Positions 1 to 9,414 are shown, counted from the first letter of the stretch. The stretch: DNA of 64,000 nucleotides from Flammeovirgaceae bacterium 311 (GCA_000597885.1 CP004371.1:2868501-2932500), one strand, 5' to 3'. A program made the numbers and translations. Notes: a model not told the origin generated them from the letters alone.

Positions 1-912
1 GTGTTGTTAATGCTGATTTCTACATGCCTGATGTTTGCCTGTGGCTTAGGATTTAGCTATCTGCTGGCGAGAAAAATATCCGGCCCCATTATTCAATTAA
101 GCAGGGTGGTAGAGCAGGCATCTGTAGGCGATGAAACTACCCTCAGCACTTTAGCTTCTATGAAAAGAGAAGACGAGGTGGGAACCCTGATTAACAGCAT
201 TGGAAGCATGTTTCGGGATATTAACCTGAAAGTGGATGAGATTAATGAAAAGAACACCCTTTTACAAGCTACCGCACTGCAGGAAAAAGAAAGAAACTGG
301 ATTACAGAAGGCGTTTCTTTGTTTGAAGGCATTCTGGCAAAACAAGCCAGTGATCTGGCTTTACTTTGTGAAGAATTTTTAAGGAGCCTGGTAAAGTACA
401 TTTCTGCCAACCAGGCAGCTTTATTTCTTAGAGAAGAAGATAGGTACGGGAACATCACTATGAAGATGATTAGCTGTTATGCCTGTAATAAGAAAAGATA
501 TGTTGATCAGGCCATTGAATTAGGCGAAGGACTGGTGGGTGCTGTTTGGCAGGAAAAGGAGTCATATTATATGACTGACATCCCTGCCAACTACAGTAAA
601 ATAAGGTCGGGTCTTGGCCAGGCTAAACCTACTGCTGTTTTTATTGTACCGGCAGTACAGGAAGAAGAGGTAGAAGCAATTGTAGAGATTGGTGCTTTCC
701 GGGAGTTTTCAGAAAAAGAGAAAGAGCTTATACAGCAGGTATGCAAAGGGCTGGCCAATGCCATAGCCAGGGTGCGGCTACAGGAGCAAACCAACTTGCT
801 GCTGGAAAGGGCAAATGCCTTGACCGAAGAGTTAAAACAACATGAAGAAGAAATGAGGCAGCAACTCGAAGAACTGACGGCTACACAGGAAAAGCTGGAG
901 AGAAGGGGGTAA
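1..912 (+). CDS. GAF-domain sensor protein with HAMP-like linker, 5' end cut by the window
   Basis: The frame is open at base 1, so the true N-terminus lies outside the window. Visible parts are a membrane helix (residues about 1-22), a HAMP-like linker (about 23-85), a GAF domain (about 100-255) and a C-terminal coiled coil rich in E, Q and L (about 260-300). GAF domains bind small ligands or serve dimerisation, and this architecture is common in Cytophagales signalling proteins. No histidine kinase or cyclase domain follows: translation stops right after the coiled coil, where relatives often continue into PAS or kinase modules. It may therefore be a short form or a truncated gene. The coiled coil resembles the one ending the gene at 55.7 kb. 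Confidence 0.7.
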   Translation: MLLMLISTCLMFACGLGFSYLLARKISGPIIQLSRVVEQASVGDETTLSTLASMKREDEVGTLINSIGSMFRDINLKVDEINEKNTLLQATALQEKERNWITEGVSLFEGILAKQASDLALLCEEFLRSLVKYISANQAALFLREEDRYGNITMKMISCYACNKKRYVDQAIELGEGLVGAVWQEKESYYMTDIPANYSKIRSGLGQAKPTAVFIVPAVQEEEVEAIVEIGAFREFSEKEKELIQQVCKGLANAIARVRLQEQTNLLLERANALTEELKQHEEEMRQQLEELTATQEKLERRG

Positions 913-1189
913 TTTCTATTCAAATTCACACCCAGTACTGGCTGCTCCTTTTACCACCTGCAAGTTTGGCAGCGTATCTGAAAAAATATACGCAGCAGCA
1001 ATTTCAATAAAAAAAAAAGACCAACTGTCATTAGGTACAACTACCCCTCCCAACTACAGGGTGTTTTTCATTGCCCTTGCAGGAGGAGGTGGCAGCCGCG
1101 CCGGGATCTTTCTACTGTACTAAATATAAATAAGTTTCTAAAATGTACTAACTAAAAACCAACAGGGGATATCATCCGGTTTACACATG
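913..1189. other. spacer between convergent genes
   Basis: This is non-coding sequence between the GAF protein and the minus-strand peroxidase. It has an A-rich tract near 1,007-1,020 and a GC-rich 14-mer (ggcagccgcgccgg, 1091-1104) that recalls the micro-inserts described in the island. I see no gene or clear terminator. Confidence 0.4.
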
Positions 1190-3031
1190 TTATTCCTCTT
1201 GGAAAGAAGCCAGCTTAACCTGATCGGGTGTCTCAAGGGGTGCCTTGTCACTAAGGGTGTGTAGGAAAGCAATTATATCCTGGATCTCCTGCTTGTTGAG
1301 CAGCAGCGCATCCGGAGGAAGGGTTTGGTGCTCCAGTACAATTCCGATACCGGCACCCCCACCACGATTGTAAAAGTCCATTACCTCCTCCAGACTGCTG
1401 TATACACCATTGTGCATATAAGGTGCTGTTAACGCACTGTTGCGTACTGTTGGTGTTTTAAAGAAAAACTTCCGCACCTCTGTCTGATACAAATTATACC
1501 TGCCCAGGTCAGGGTCTATCTGTGCATTAGCAGTATCATTTGCTGCAGGAACCCCCAGTAGCTCCAGCTCTGTTTCTGCAAATTCCGGTGGTACTGTACC
1601 ATTAAATACCGGTGCAAAGTGGCAGGTGGCACATTTGGCCTTGCCTGTAAACAGGTTAAATCCCTTTATTTCGCTCGGGCTAAGGCTCTGCTCCAGGCCG
1701 TTAATGTTGCGATCAAACTTTGAGTTGAAAGGTGCAAGACTTCTGATATAGCTGGCAATCGCATTGCGAATGGCTGCATCTGTAATTTCTTTTTTGTAGA
1801 TCGTGGCAAAGGCCTGCTGGTAGTCGGGTTGTTGCTTTACCGTTTCAGTCATTGCCTCCAGGTTGCTGTGGAATTCTGTTTCATTGTTGACTACTGATAC
1901 AATTTGCCCCTCCAGGCTACCAGTGCGCTTATCGTAGAAAAATCCTCGCTGCAAGCCGGCGTAGCTAAGGGTAGGACTGTTGCGCAGCTGGCCATCGGAT
2001 ATTTTTTTACCATCTGTAAAAGCAAGTGCTTCCTGGTGGCAGCTGGCACAGCTTATTTTTCCTGAAGCCGATAAGGAAGGGTCATTGAACAGCTTTTTGC
2101 CCAGCAGAACTTTTCCTGCAGATATTCCTCCTGTCTGCAGATCATCAAAATACTCCAGATTGAAGGTATTGCTGGAAAAGAGCGAAGTAGCATCATGCCT
2201 GATGGCAAGTGTAAAGGGAAACGTTACCCCCCAGTCTTCTTTGGTTTTTACCCAGAGGGCCAGCTGGGCGTGGGTGTGATTTTTGATGAAGGCATAGCGG
2301 TTGAAGGCGTTAAACTCACCCGCTAAATCTAGCTGTGCCTCTTTCAATTGCGCATGCCAGGCGATGTACAATGCCGGATCTTTGAATTCTTTTTTAAAGA
2401 ATGACAGGTACTTTATTAAACGCTGATAAGCCCACCCACTTTCCTGGAGAGAATTTTCCAGCACAGGTGAATCAAAACCGGTAATACCAGTGAGCGCAAT
2501 GCGGTTTATTTCATTGCGCAGCATCCACAGAAAATGGTAAGGCTTGTAAGGTTTCAGATTGGTGTTTTGCCTGATGAGCTTAAGCCTGTTGCTAACCTGC
2601 CCGGCATGCCTGCTAATTTCAGCAACATCAAAACTATCGGCCCATATCAGCTCCTCCAGCACCTGAAAACCGGAGGGCTCTTTGATTTTAATATCGGTGA
2701 AATCCTCTTCCTCAACCTTTAAAATGTTAGGCTGGTTGAGGTAGCGGTAATTCTCCTGATCAGTAAAAGAGAGCACCGGCTCTGCATATTTAAAGTACAT
2801 TCTGGCCATTCGGTAATGTTCCTTTATTTCTGCTGCCGACTGGCTGTTTATAAGTCTGTCGAGCGCGGCAATACAAGTGGTTAGATCACTGCGGTAGAGA
2901 TCTTCCATTTCCCGAAAGGCAGCTTTAGCATCGCTGTTGGTTTTATGCTTGCTGCAGGAGGCAAACAATACAAAGAGGCTTATAAAAAAATAAGCCTCTT
3001 TGCGTATAAATAGTAATTTTATAAAATTCAT
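1190..3031 (-). CDS. di-haem cytochrome c peroxidase (MauG/CcpA-like) lipoprotein with imelysin-like N-terminal region
   Basis: This is a 613-aa lipoprotein with a lipobox ending at Cys26. Two haem-binding CxxCH motifs (CASCH at 328-332, CATCH at 467-471) and the surrounding sequence match the di-haem peroxidase/MauG family, which reduces peroxide or oxidises protein substrates in the periplasm. Residues about 35-290 are an extra helical region of the imelysin-like kind sometimes fused to this family in Bacteroidota, so the protein is nearly twice the length of a bare CcpA. It starts 15 bp after the stop of the PhoX-like gene at 3,047-4,540 and should be in the same operon. The substrate cannot be told from sequence. 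Confidence 0.85.
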   Translation of the reverse strand: MNFIKLLFIRKEAYFFISLFVLFASCSKHKTNSDAKAAFREMEDLYRSDLTTCIAALDRLINSQSAAEIKEHYRMARMYFKYAEPVLSFTDQENYRYLNQPNILKVEEEDFTDIKIKEPSGFQVLEELIWADSFDVAEISRHAGQVSNRLKLIRQNTNLKPYKPYHFLWMLRNEINRIALTGITGFDSPVLENSLQESGWAYQRLIKYLSFFKKEFKDPALYIAWHAQLKEAQLDLAGEFNAFNRYAFIKNHTHAQLALWVKTKEDWGVTFPFTLAIRHDATSLFSSNTFNLEYFDDLQTGGISAGKVLLGKKLFNDPSLSASGKISCASCHQEALAFTDGKKISDGQLRNSPTLSYAGLQRGFFYDKRTGSLEGQIVSVVNNETEFHSNLEAMTETVKQQPDYQQAFATIYKKEITDAAIRNAIASYIRSLAPFNSKFDRNINGLEQSLSPSEIKGFNLFTGKAKCATCHFAPVFNGTVPPEFAETELELLGVPAANDTANAQIDPDLGRYNLYQTEVRKFFFKTPTVRNSALTAPYMHNGVYSSLEEVMDFYNRGGGAGIGIVLEHQTLPPDALLLNKQEIQDIIAFLHTLSDKAPLETPDQVKLASFQEE

Positions 3032-3046
3032 GAAAAACCAGTATCC

Positions 3047-4540
3047 TTATCTTTTCAGTCCTTTCAACAGGTAAAGCTGGCTGCCTTCTTTCTCACTACC
3101 GGCTACATTCGGGTTAGCTTTAGGGTCGGTAAAGGGAGTGCCATCAGCTTTAACCCAGCCATGGTTTTGGGTGATAACAAGGAAGGTACCCTCTACACCT
3201 ATTACATCAGAAACATCGATCATCCCTGTGATTTCCCAATCATTGCTTTCGGTGCCGTAGCCCATAGCCGCAGCTGTCTTCTGGTCGCACTCCAGGACTA
3301 CTTTCAGTTCGCCATTGTTAAGATTGTACTGATACAGGCGGGCAAAATGTGCTTTATCTGCGTTGTCTGCGTACCCGTTAGGATCTTCCTGAATGTATGC
3401 GTAGTTTTTAGTTACAACAATATTGTCGGGGCTGTGGAATGATTTTGCTTTGCCGTTTGGCAGGTCACCATCCAGTACACAGGTAATTTTACCTGCTTTG
3501 GTAGGATCATTATCATTGAGCTCCAGCTTGTAAACTCTGCCATAGGCGGTGCCTTTGCCCTGCAGCGCGCTGTTCTTTCTTCCGGTTACGGCAATGTATA
3601 CCTCACGATTGTTTTTGGCATTACCTCTTCTCCAGTCAATATCCTCCAGCCTGGAGAAGCCCATCACACCTTTTGCTTTTGCTTCAGCATCCAGCAGGTC
3701 AATGTTGGTTTCATTGAGTTCTACAAACTCCATATCATAGGCTACGCCTTCCTGCATGTCCATTTCATAGGTAACACCGGGGGCAGTAACTTTCAAGCCA
3801 TAGAGTTGGCCACCGTACAAATCGCCGGCATTGCCAACATACATACCTAACTGGCCGGAGGGTACTGAGTTATCGGAATGGTCATCACCAATAAAAACTA
3901 CTGTTTTACCAGGATAGGCATCTTTACCGATAGGAACGGCATTTTCAGTAGACCACTGGCCCATAGCAGTCAGCATTTCAGGCACATCGGCACTGCCAGC
4001 TTCTTTGAAAGGGTTGGTTAAAAAAATACCCTTTGAGGAACCGCCCCACTCGCCGCCAGAAAGGTAGAGTGGACCAAATCCATGCTCATCTGGTGTAATA
4101 AGGGTGCCGGAGCATTGGGCCGTGTTGGCAGTAGCAGTGGCATTGAGTATATGCTCTCCCTTTACAGGCTTAAATTCCTGATCGAAGAAAATACGGGCGA
4201 TGGCATAGTCTGCTTCAATGTTGTTGATCAGGGTAAAACCACCTTCGTTGTTTTTCATCAGGCCCATTCCATCGGCCATAGAGCCATACACAAATTCAGG
4301 AGATTCGGGCAGCTGATCTTCGGAAGACAACAGCGGAAGCACCTCTACATTTTTAAACTCTGATGTTAAGGCCAGGAAAGATGGTGTGATGGAGTGTGCT
4401 CGTAGGTCTTTCTTTTTTAGACGGTTAGCAGCAGCTGGGCTGTTTGGGCCGTCATGAGCAGCTGTTAGAGATTCCTGCTGTTCGCATGAAATGATAAAAA
4501 AGGCTCCAAGAGCCAGGGGCAGTACATTTTTAAAAGTCAT
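3047..4540 (-). CDS. PhoX-like (DUF839) lipoprotein, putative phosphatase-type beta-propeller
   Basis: This 497-aa protein has a lipoprotein signal (Cys19 after FFIIS). It has features of the DUF839/PhoX family: an EWGGSS segment near residue 170, GDDHSDN near 220, a FSRLEDIDW stretch near 295, and a FHSPDNI segment near 370. PhoX enzymes are calcium/iron-dependent phosphatases of the periplasm or cell surface. I cannot confirm all metal ligands here, so an enzymatic role is inferred. It is the first gene of a two-gene minus-strand operon with the di-haem peroxidase 15 bp downstream, which suggests a shared surface redox or metal-linked function. Confidence 0.75.
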   Translation of the reverse strand: MTFKNVLPLALGAFFIISCEQQESLTAAHDGPNSPAAANRLKKKDLRAHSITPSFLALTSEFKNVEVLPLLSSEDQLPESPEFVYGSMADGMGLMKNNEGGFTLINNIEADYAIARIFFDQEFKPVKGEHILNATATANTAQCSGTLITPDEHGFGPLYLSGGEWGGSSKGIFLTNPFKEAGSADVPEMLTAMGQWSTENAVPIGKDAYPGKTVVFIGDDHSDNSVPSGQLGMYVGNAGDLYGGQLYGLKVTAPGVTYEMDMQEGVAYDMEFVELNETNIDLLDAEAKAKGVMGFSRLEDIDWRRGNAKNNREVYIAVTGRKNSALQGKGTAYGRVYKLELNDNDPTKAGKITCVLDGDLPNGKAKSFHSPDNIVVTKNYAYIQEDPNGYADNADKAHFARLYQYNLNNGELKVVLECDQKTAAAMGYGTESNDWEITGMIDVSDVIGVEGTFLVITQNHGWVKADGTPFTDPKANPNVAGSEKEGSQLYLLKGLKR

Positions 4541-4735
4541 GTTGCTCTAGATTGGTAAAATGATCTGCCTCAAAACTAGAGTATGATTGTTACTATATGT
4601 TTACCCCCAAATCAAAGAAAAGTAAAGGGTGAGGGGTCTTATATTAAGAATTCAATTCTTTCAGTGGGCCTGTCATGATGTACATATAACATGATTCAGC
4701 CTGAATTTTAAGAAGCTAGATTTTCTAATCAAAAT

Positions 4736-4759
4736 GGCCTCTGGAGTACTCCAGAGGCC
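4736..4759. terminator. perfect 24-bp palindrome, probable bidirectional terminator
   Basis: The sequence ggcctctggagt is followed directly by its exact reverse complement. An A-run precedes it (4731-4734) and a T-run follows it (4761-4764). It lies upstream of the PhoX-like gene and downstream of the minus-strand DUF4235 gene, so it most likely terminates the latter. Confidence 0.6.
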
Positions 4760-4779
4760 GTTTTAATTAGCAGTACAGT

Positions 4780-4887
4780 CTTTGCGAGACTTCGCGTCCC
4801 GACGCAACGAAGCGGAGAGTGACGGTCGCGGTTTCCCGCCGGGACCGCTGCCGCAACCTGGCTTCTATGCGTGTAGATGCAAAATGA
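4780..4887. other. GC-rich spacer block of unknown origin
   Basis: A locally very GC-rich stretch (about 4,787-4,858) interrupts AT-rich spacer. Part of it (near 4,828-4,858, gtcgcggt...accgctg) resembles one half of the 61-nt insert at 11,792-11,852. No reading frame of interest crosses it. Confidence 0.35.
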
Positions 4888-5172
4888 TCATTCCTTATCT
4901 GGTTTTGATCCTTTAGTTTCTTTCCAGGATTTGTCTAAAACAATCTTCATGAGCACCTTCGAAAGACCTACTCCCAAACCTACGGCTGCTCCCCATATAA
5001 ATGCATTCCTCCAAATTACCCCTGGTTCATCTGGGTTCTCTGGCGGCTCACTCTTAGTGTAGCTTTCCCAAGCTTTCTTCAAAGCTGTACGAGTTCCTAC
5101 AGCCACCCCAATGGTTGTTAATTTGTCAAGTGCTTTATATTGTGTTTCTCTTGAGATATCTAGTGTGCTCAT
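4888..5172 (-). CDS. DUF4235 family small membrane protein
   Basis: This is a 94-aa protein. It has an amphipathic N-terminal helix with KKAWE at about 28-32, the PPENPDEPG linker, a WRNAFIWGAAVGLGVGL membrane segment (about 54-70) and a charged C-terminus. The order matches DUF4235, a family of small membrane proteins of unknown function. The gene stands alone between a probable terminator region and a long spacer. Confidence 0.65.
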   Translation of the reverse strand: MSTLDISRETQYKALDKLTTIGVAVGTRTALKKAWESYTKSEPPENPDEPGVIWRNAFIWGAAVGLGVGLSKVLMKIVLDKSWKETKGSKPDKE

Positions 5173-5620
5173 TGTTAATCTTTTATGTAAGTAAATTTCT
5201 ATTCAACCATACGAGAGCGTGTACTGAAGGTTTGGTGTGAAACCTAAGGTATCGGTGGTGGTTTTGCTGATTTCAGTGATTTTGTTCTTTCCCACCTCCT
5301 GCAAATTCTTTGAATTAAAGTTCAGCACCTCTTTTCTGTGAGTAATTCAAAACTTTACCTGAAAAGGGTATGATCTGTTCTCCTATGAATGCTTTGTTAT
5401 GGGCATGTTTCACTGTTTCTTTCACCTAATTAGCTGTGTAAGCTGCCATAGAACCCACTGCTATTTTATATGAGCTAGCTTATCGCCACCCCTGATACCG
5501 GACCAGATATAGCTAGTAGTTAAAACAGATACCATTCCGAACAGTTTCTTCTTTACAGAAAGTGTAATATTCCTTTTGTTGTTGTTCCTGTACAAGATTA
5601 AGGCTCAGTACTCTCTCTTT
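5173..5620. other. long spacer with a possible decayed minus-strand reading frame
   Basis: No intact gene is visible. On the minus strand, 5,425 to 5,315 reads as about 36 open codons ending in a stop, preceded by an in-frame stop and more protein-like codons. This hints at a decayed gene, but I recognise no family. The rest is AT-rich and should include the promoter of the downstream VTT-domain gene. Confidence 0.25.
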
Positions 5621-6304
5621 ATGAAAAAACTGCTATCTCTACTGTTCTTCTGTTCCTTCTTTGTCATTATTACCTTTTTACTCTTTCTTGATTTTGAACA
5701 ACAGGTAGGAGAATGGCTTTCTTCTCCGGAATCTCTTGTGGGGTATGCAGCCTTAAGCTTTGTATTGTTAATGTCTGATATTCTTTTACCTGTGCCCTCC
5801 AGCCTTATCATGATCCTGAACGGCAAAGTTTTGGGCCTTCTCTGGGGTACGGTGTTGTCATTAGTATCAGGTATAGTATCTTCTACGATAGGCTTTTATG
5901 GGGGCAGAAAATCAGCAAAAGTGCTAAACAGTCTTTTTAGCAGCAAGGAGTTAGAGGCAGGTAACAAGCTTTTTATGCGTTTCGGCACTTTTGGCATAGC
6001 CCTTTCCAAAGCCTTGCCGGTACTTTCTGAATCACTCTCCTTTGTTGCAGGCACTACTGCAGTTAACTTCAGAACCTTTCTTACCTATTCCTTTATCGGG
6101 CAAAGCGTTGTTTCGTTCCTATATGCCTACACCGGAGGCCTTACAGTAGAGATGGATTCTAATTTTGTTGCTGCGGCTATCATAGGGTTAACACTGCTGC
6201 TTTCCTGGCTCCTGCAGTGGCTGGTAAAACCAGAAGATGCTTCTCCAACACCAAAAGGCAAACACTCAAAGCCATCTGTAGCAGCTGGCCATTCCAGCAA
6301 ATGA
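5621..6304 (+). CDS. DedA/VTT-domain (SNARE-associated) membrane protein
   Basis: The frame opens at a TTG at 5,576. The ATG at 5,621 (MKKLLSLLFF) is the better start because it gives a clean N-terminal membrane segment and a 227-aa protein. The VTT core is visible: a PVPSSLIM segment, a long glycine-rich membrane hairpin, the FYGGRKSAK stretch, and a second hairpin with FGTFGIALSKALPV. Such proteins are inner-membrane lipid scramblase/flippase-like transporters. The C-terminus (about 210-227) is a hydrophilic K/S-rich tail. It is monocistronic by position. Confidence 0.75.
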   Translation: MKKLLSLLFFCSFFVIITFLLFLDFEQQVGEWLSSPESLVGYAALSFVLLMSDILLPVPSSLIMILNGKVLGLLWGTVLSLVSGIVSSTIGFYGGRKSAKVLNSLFSSKELEAGNKLFMRFGTFGIALSKALPVLSESLSFVAGTTAVNFRTFLTYSFIGQSVVSFLYAYTGGLTVEMDSNFVAAAIIGLTLLLSWLLQWLVKPEDASPTPKGKHSKPSVAAGHSSK

Positions 6305-6393
6305 GGTGCAGTACTGATAGTGCCTCTGTGTTAGTACAAACTTTAACCTATTATCAGCAACCACTTAAAATGGAGATTCGGTATTGAAGGGCA

Positions 6394-6951
6394 TTAGAAA
6401 GGCTGCTTATACAGAATTGACTTGGAGCACATCTCCAGAGCACATTCCTGCAACAAGAGCTGACTAGTTGATTTCTGTGCCACTACATCAAAGGTTATGT
6501 CCAGGATTGCAGGTATTCCCAACGCCAGGCCAAGCTGCTCGGCCACGGCAAAAGCACTCATAGAGTTCAGGTTCGAAATATATAACTGCTGCAGGTCCTG
6601 CCAGGGCCCTTTGGCACCTCCGGCCAGGGCAATCAGGTCGGCCCATGCCTCGCGGCTTTTTCCCAGAAAGTCTCCAAGAAGTGTTCGGGTAGAAGAAGGC
6701 TTTCTGCCGATAACGGCAAATAATTCTTCTGCTTTTTGCTCATGCTCCCTGGCCTGCTGTAGCATGGTGTGCAGGTAGTCTTTTATGTGAGGCTCTTCTA
6801 CTTTATCAACGGTATCCTCGAGCAACTGCCGAAAAGAAGCCTGGGTGAATTGTACATTTTTGAACCAGGCTTCAGCCCTGTCAAAATGTTCTTCCCTGGC
6901 TGCGGCATCCAGTTCAATGAGGACAGGCTGTGTTGTAGGGTTATTCTCCAT
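6394..6951 (-). CDS. predicted ferritin-like helical protein
   Basis: The frame extends further upstream, but the ATG at 6,951 (MENNPTTQPV) is preferred. It lies just 7 bp after the stop of the sugar dehydrogenase gene at 6,959, whereas the longer frame would overlap that gene by 140 bp. The 185-aa product is almost entirely helical, with a HEQKAEELF segment near residue 88, as in four-helix ferritin-like folds. I cannot see a complete metal-binding set, so enzymatic or storage function is unproven. It probably shares an operon with the PQQ-type dehydrogenase. Confidence 0.6.
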   Translation of the reverse strand: MENNPTTQPVLIELDAAAREEHFDRAEAWFKNVQFTQASFRQLLEDTVDKVEEPHIKDYLHTMLQQAREHEQKAEELFAVIGRKPSSTRTLLGDFLGKSREAWADLIALAGGAKGPWQDLQQLYISNLNSMSAFAVAEQLGLALGIPAILDITFDVVAQKSTSQLLLQECALEMCSKSILYKQPF

Positions 6952-6958
6952 GGATTGA

Positions 6959-8446
6959 TTACTTTTTGCTGATTTTCCATAATACACCAGTATGAGCAAA
7001 GGCAAACATGCTGCCTTTGGTGAGGCGGACGTGACCAAAGTCCAGCACATACAAATTTGTGCCATCAGGACTGAATTTGCAGGATACCGGCCGCTCAATA
7101 CCCCCAGTACCCCATGTGGAAGCTGGCCCCATATTTTGGTTGTGCATAAAAGGCTCGGCAGTACCCTGTTTTACATTTACCCGTATTACCCGAAAGCCAT
7201 GGTTGAGGTCTTCGGGCCGCGGAGAGTTCAGGGGAGCCATGGAGCCCCACTCGGCCACAAATAATTCGCCCCTATGACCAAAAAAGTCAGATTTAGAAAA
7301 ATCCATCCGGCACATGCAGGAGTGGGGCTGTTCCAGGAAAGCGGCCGGACCTGCCCATGGGGGTGGGTCCTGCAGGAATAACTCAGCTGCTTTGCCTTTG
7401 GCCGGCAGGTGACTTTCATGGTTTACAGGCAATCCATCACCACAGATATCAGGGAAGCCATACCAGTCGGGCTTGGTAACGGAGCCATAGGGCAGTTTTG
7501 CATTTTTGATGTGCCAGATACGATCGGGATCGTTGGCAATTGCGCGTTCTCCTTTTTCCTCAAAATCATTATCTGCTACATAAAGCTCTCCTTCTTCATT
7601 GATGGCCATGCCAAAAGGATTGCGGATTCCCCAGGCCAAAAGTTCTATATCGGTACCATCAGGTTTAGAGCGCCACACAGCAGAATTACAAAAAACAGAA
7701 CCCTTTATCACTTCTCCTTTTTGGGCTGGTGTTCCAAATGGTTTAAAGGGACCTGTTTCTGTTAGGTATGGGTAAGGCATGCGTGGGTCCCGGCTCCAAA
7801 CATTATTGCCGGTTAGGGTAACATCTTGTCCAGGCACATCATGGGCCAGCGGATGTTTGGCCATGTCGACGGTGAACCCTGCCGGCAATATTACGCCTTG
7901 CTGTGATACTGAGCCATTCCCAAAGTACATAAGGCCATCAGTACCAAAAAGTGGACCACCGGGTTCGTGCCATCCTCCGCTGGGAAGTTTGTCAATCAGT
8001 ATCTCGAGCTTTTCTGTTTTAAGATCGTACCTGGCCACCTGCATATGATAGCCACCCTTGATGCACATATAAAGCCATCCTTCACGCCAGGCTATGCCCC
8101 GGGGACCGGCATGCACATTCATGTTAAGGGCCTCTGTTTCACCATTTGGGCGCAGCATAATAACCCTGGCAGGCATGTAGGGTCGCGTGGGCCAGGAGCT
8201 GCCGCCTTCACTAACAAACACCGTCCCATCATCGGCAAAGGCAATATCGGTGGGAAAAGAAAGTCCTGCCATTACTGGTTCTACATGGTATCCATCGGGT
8301 ACTACAACATCACTGCTATCGATCACAGGACGTGCAGGAACACCTGTCCGCTGCAGTGCTTCTCCAGAAGTTATACTAGTCTTGATAGGACCTTTGCCTA
8401 TTTTGAAGCCCCTGTTAAGGGGGGACACCTCTTGCTTATTTGACAT
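6959..8446 (-). CDS. PQQ-dependent sugar (sorbosone/glucose-type) dehydrogenase-like beta-propeller
   Basis: This 495-aa protein shows six-bladed propeller signatures of the soluble glucose/sorbosone dehydrogenase family: FPTDIAFADDG near residue 63, GPRGIAW near 115, LAWGIRNPFGMAINEEGELYV in the centre, and FVAEWGSMAPLNSP toward the C-terminus. The family oxidises aldoses with pyrroloquinoline quinone in the periplasm or at the surface. No signal peptide is obvious at this start, so the location is uncertain. It is the first gene of a two-gene operon with the ferritin-like protein. Confidence 0.75.
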   Translation of the reverse strand: MSNKQEVSPLNRGFKIGKGPIKTSITSGEALQRTGVPARPVIDSSDVVVPDGYHVEPVMAGLSFPTDIAFADDGTVFVSEGGSSWPTRPYMPARVIMLRPNGETEALNMNVHAGPRGIAWREGWLYMCIKGGYHMQVARYDLKTEKLEILIDKLPSGGWHEPGGPLFGTDGLMYFGNGSVSQQGVILPAGFTVDMAKHPLAHDVPGQDVTLTGNNVWSRDPRMPYPYLTETGPFKPFGTPAQKGEVIKGSVFCNSAVWRSKPDGTDIELLAWGIRNPFGMAINEEGELYVADNDFEEKGERAIANDPDRIWHIKNAKLPYGSVTKPDWYGFPDICGDGLPVNHESHLPAKGKAAELFLQDPPPWAGPAAFLEQPHSCMCRMDFSKSDFFGHRGELFVAEWGSMAPLNSPRPEDLNHGFRVIRVNVKQGTAEPFMHNQNMGPASTWGTGGIERPVSCKFSPDGTNLYVLDFGHVRLTKGSMFAFAHTGVLWKISKK

Positions 8447-8840
8447 TTGCTATGCGATTACTTTGCCTGTTATCAATCAACTTACCGGGGACTGGATGGT
8501 TCGCTAAAAAATGTTACCTACAGCAAAATTTCTACGTGGTACAGGATCTGTTTAGCAAAGGAGACAGGCTTCTTGTATCTCTTTTCACCTTGCGCTGTTC
8601 CAGTATGTAGTATAATCATCGGCACTACTGGCATGCTGTATTGGCTGAATGCCTGGCGTTATCTGGCGGGTGCATCTAACAGCACCTCATAGGGGGGCAC
8701 CGCTGGCCTAGAAAAAGACCTATACTTTTATATCAGTTCTTCTAATAGCATACCTGACGGCAACCAAACTTTTTTTGTCAAAAAAATCCAATAGTGGGTA
8801 CCCTTGTGACTATTTCTTACTGATTACTTACCAAAAAAAT
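8447..8840. other. spacer left of the island
   Basis: I see no supported gene. A run of six G followed by caccgctggcc at 8,692-8,708 is locally GC-rich. The rest is AT-rich and probably holds the promoter for the minus-strand dehydrogenase operon. Confidence 0.35.
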
Positions 8841-8875
8841 AACCCTTGACTCACATTAACTGTAAATCAAGGGTT
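8841..8875 (-). terminator. hairpin with T-tract next to the left att copy
   Basis: The arms aacccttga (8841-8849) and tcaagggtt (8867-8875) pair. Read on the minus strand, the hairpin is followed by a run of T (complement of 8833-8839). It takes the same position relative to the tRNA fragment as the hairpin at 26,463-26,496 does to the intact tRNA. Confidence 0.6.
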
Positions 8876-8925
8876 TTTGGGGGCTTTTAACAGACCACTT
8901 TGTCGGGATGACAGGATTTGAACCT
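8875..8925 (-). repeat. left attachment-site copy (tRNA-Pro 3' fragment plus downstream flank)
   Basis: These 51 bases are identical to 26,493-26,543. They comprise 23 nt matching the T-arm/acceptor end of tRNA-Pro and 28 nt of its downstream flank. The rest of the tRNA is absent here, so this is a site duplicate and not a gene. Confidence 0.8.
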
Positions 8926-9254
8926 ACTCCACAACCTTCTGTTTTTCAATATTTTACAGGGAGTCAATCTTATGACTCACCGGATAACTCACCTCGACCC
9001 GAATGTCAAAATGCATCATCCTGTATGGAAAAGAACTGGTAGCTTAATTTACGTAAAAAATAAATGAATTGCTGTAAACTTTTTAAAAACAGGCGAGACC
9101 CTTCATTCTTTCTCACAATTATATGCTGTATGATAGACTGACATTTTTTTCAGTCCCTTAAATTGTTGGCTCTGGTCTAAAATGTATGATAATTTCTATT
9201 GTATAGAATCAGCTTCATTTGTAGCTGATGATTCTTCAGTTTTTTAGAGAAGCA

Positions 9255-9268
9255 GGCCACCGTGGCGC
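9255..9268 (-). repeat. 14-nt GC-rich insert (I7) in IS1
   Basis: The insert on the minus strand is gcgccacggtggcc, between the codons for RTT and CFS. It can be read as a 12-nt core flanked by CC on both sides. It is 12/14 identical to the insert at 9401-9414. Confidence 0.8.
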
Positions 9269-9400
9269 GGTAGTTCTTCTGACAAGTCTTCTATTTCTGG
9301 CTCTAAGACTGGTATTGACTCCTTCTATGTGCTTAGTGCCTGCTTTTCCTGTTAGGTGTTTTTCAGCAGGCAGTACAGCTGCAAAAGCTTTCCAGTCATC

Positions 9401-9414
9401 GGCCGCCGTGGCAC
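9401..9414 (-). repeat. 14-nt GC-rich insert (I6) in IS1
   Basis: The insert on the minus strand is gtgccacggcggcc, between the codons for FCT and DDW, next to a catalytic Asp. It can be read as a 12-nt core flanked by CC. Confidence 0.8.
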
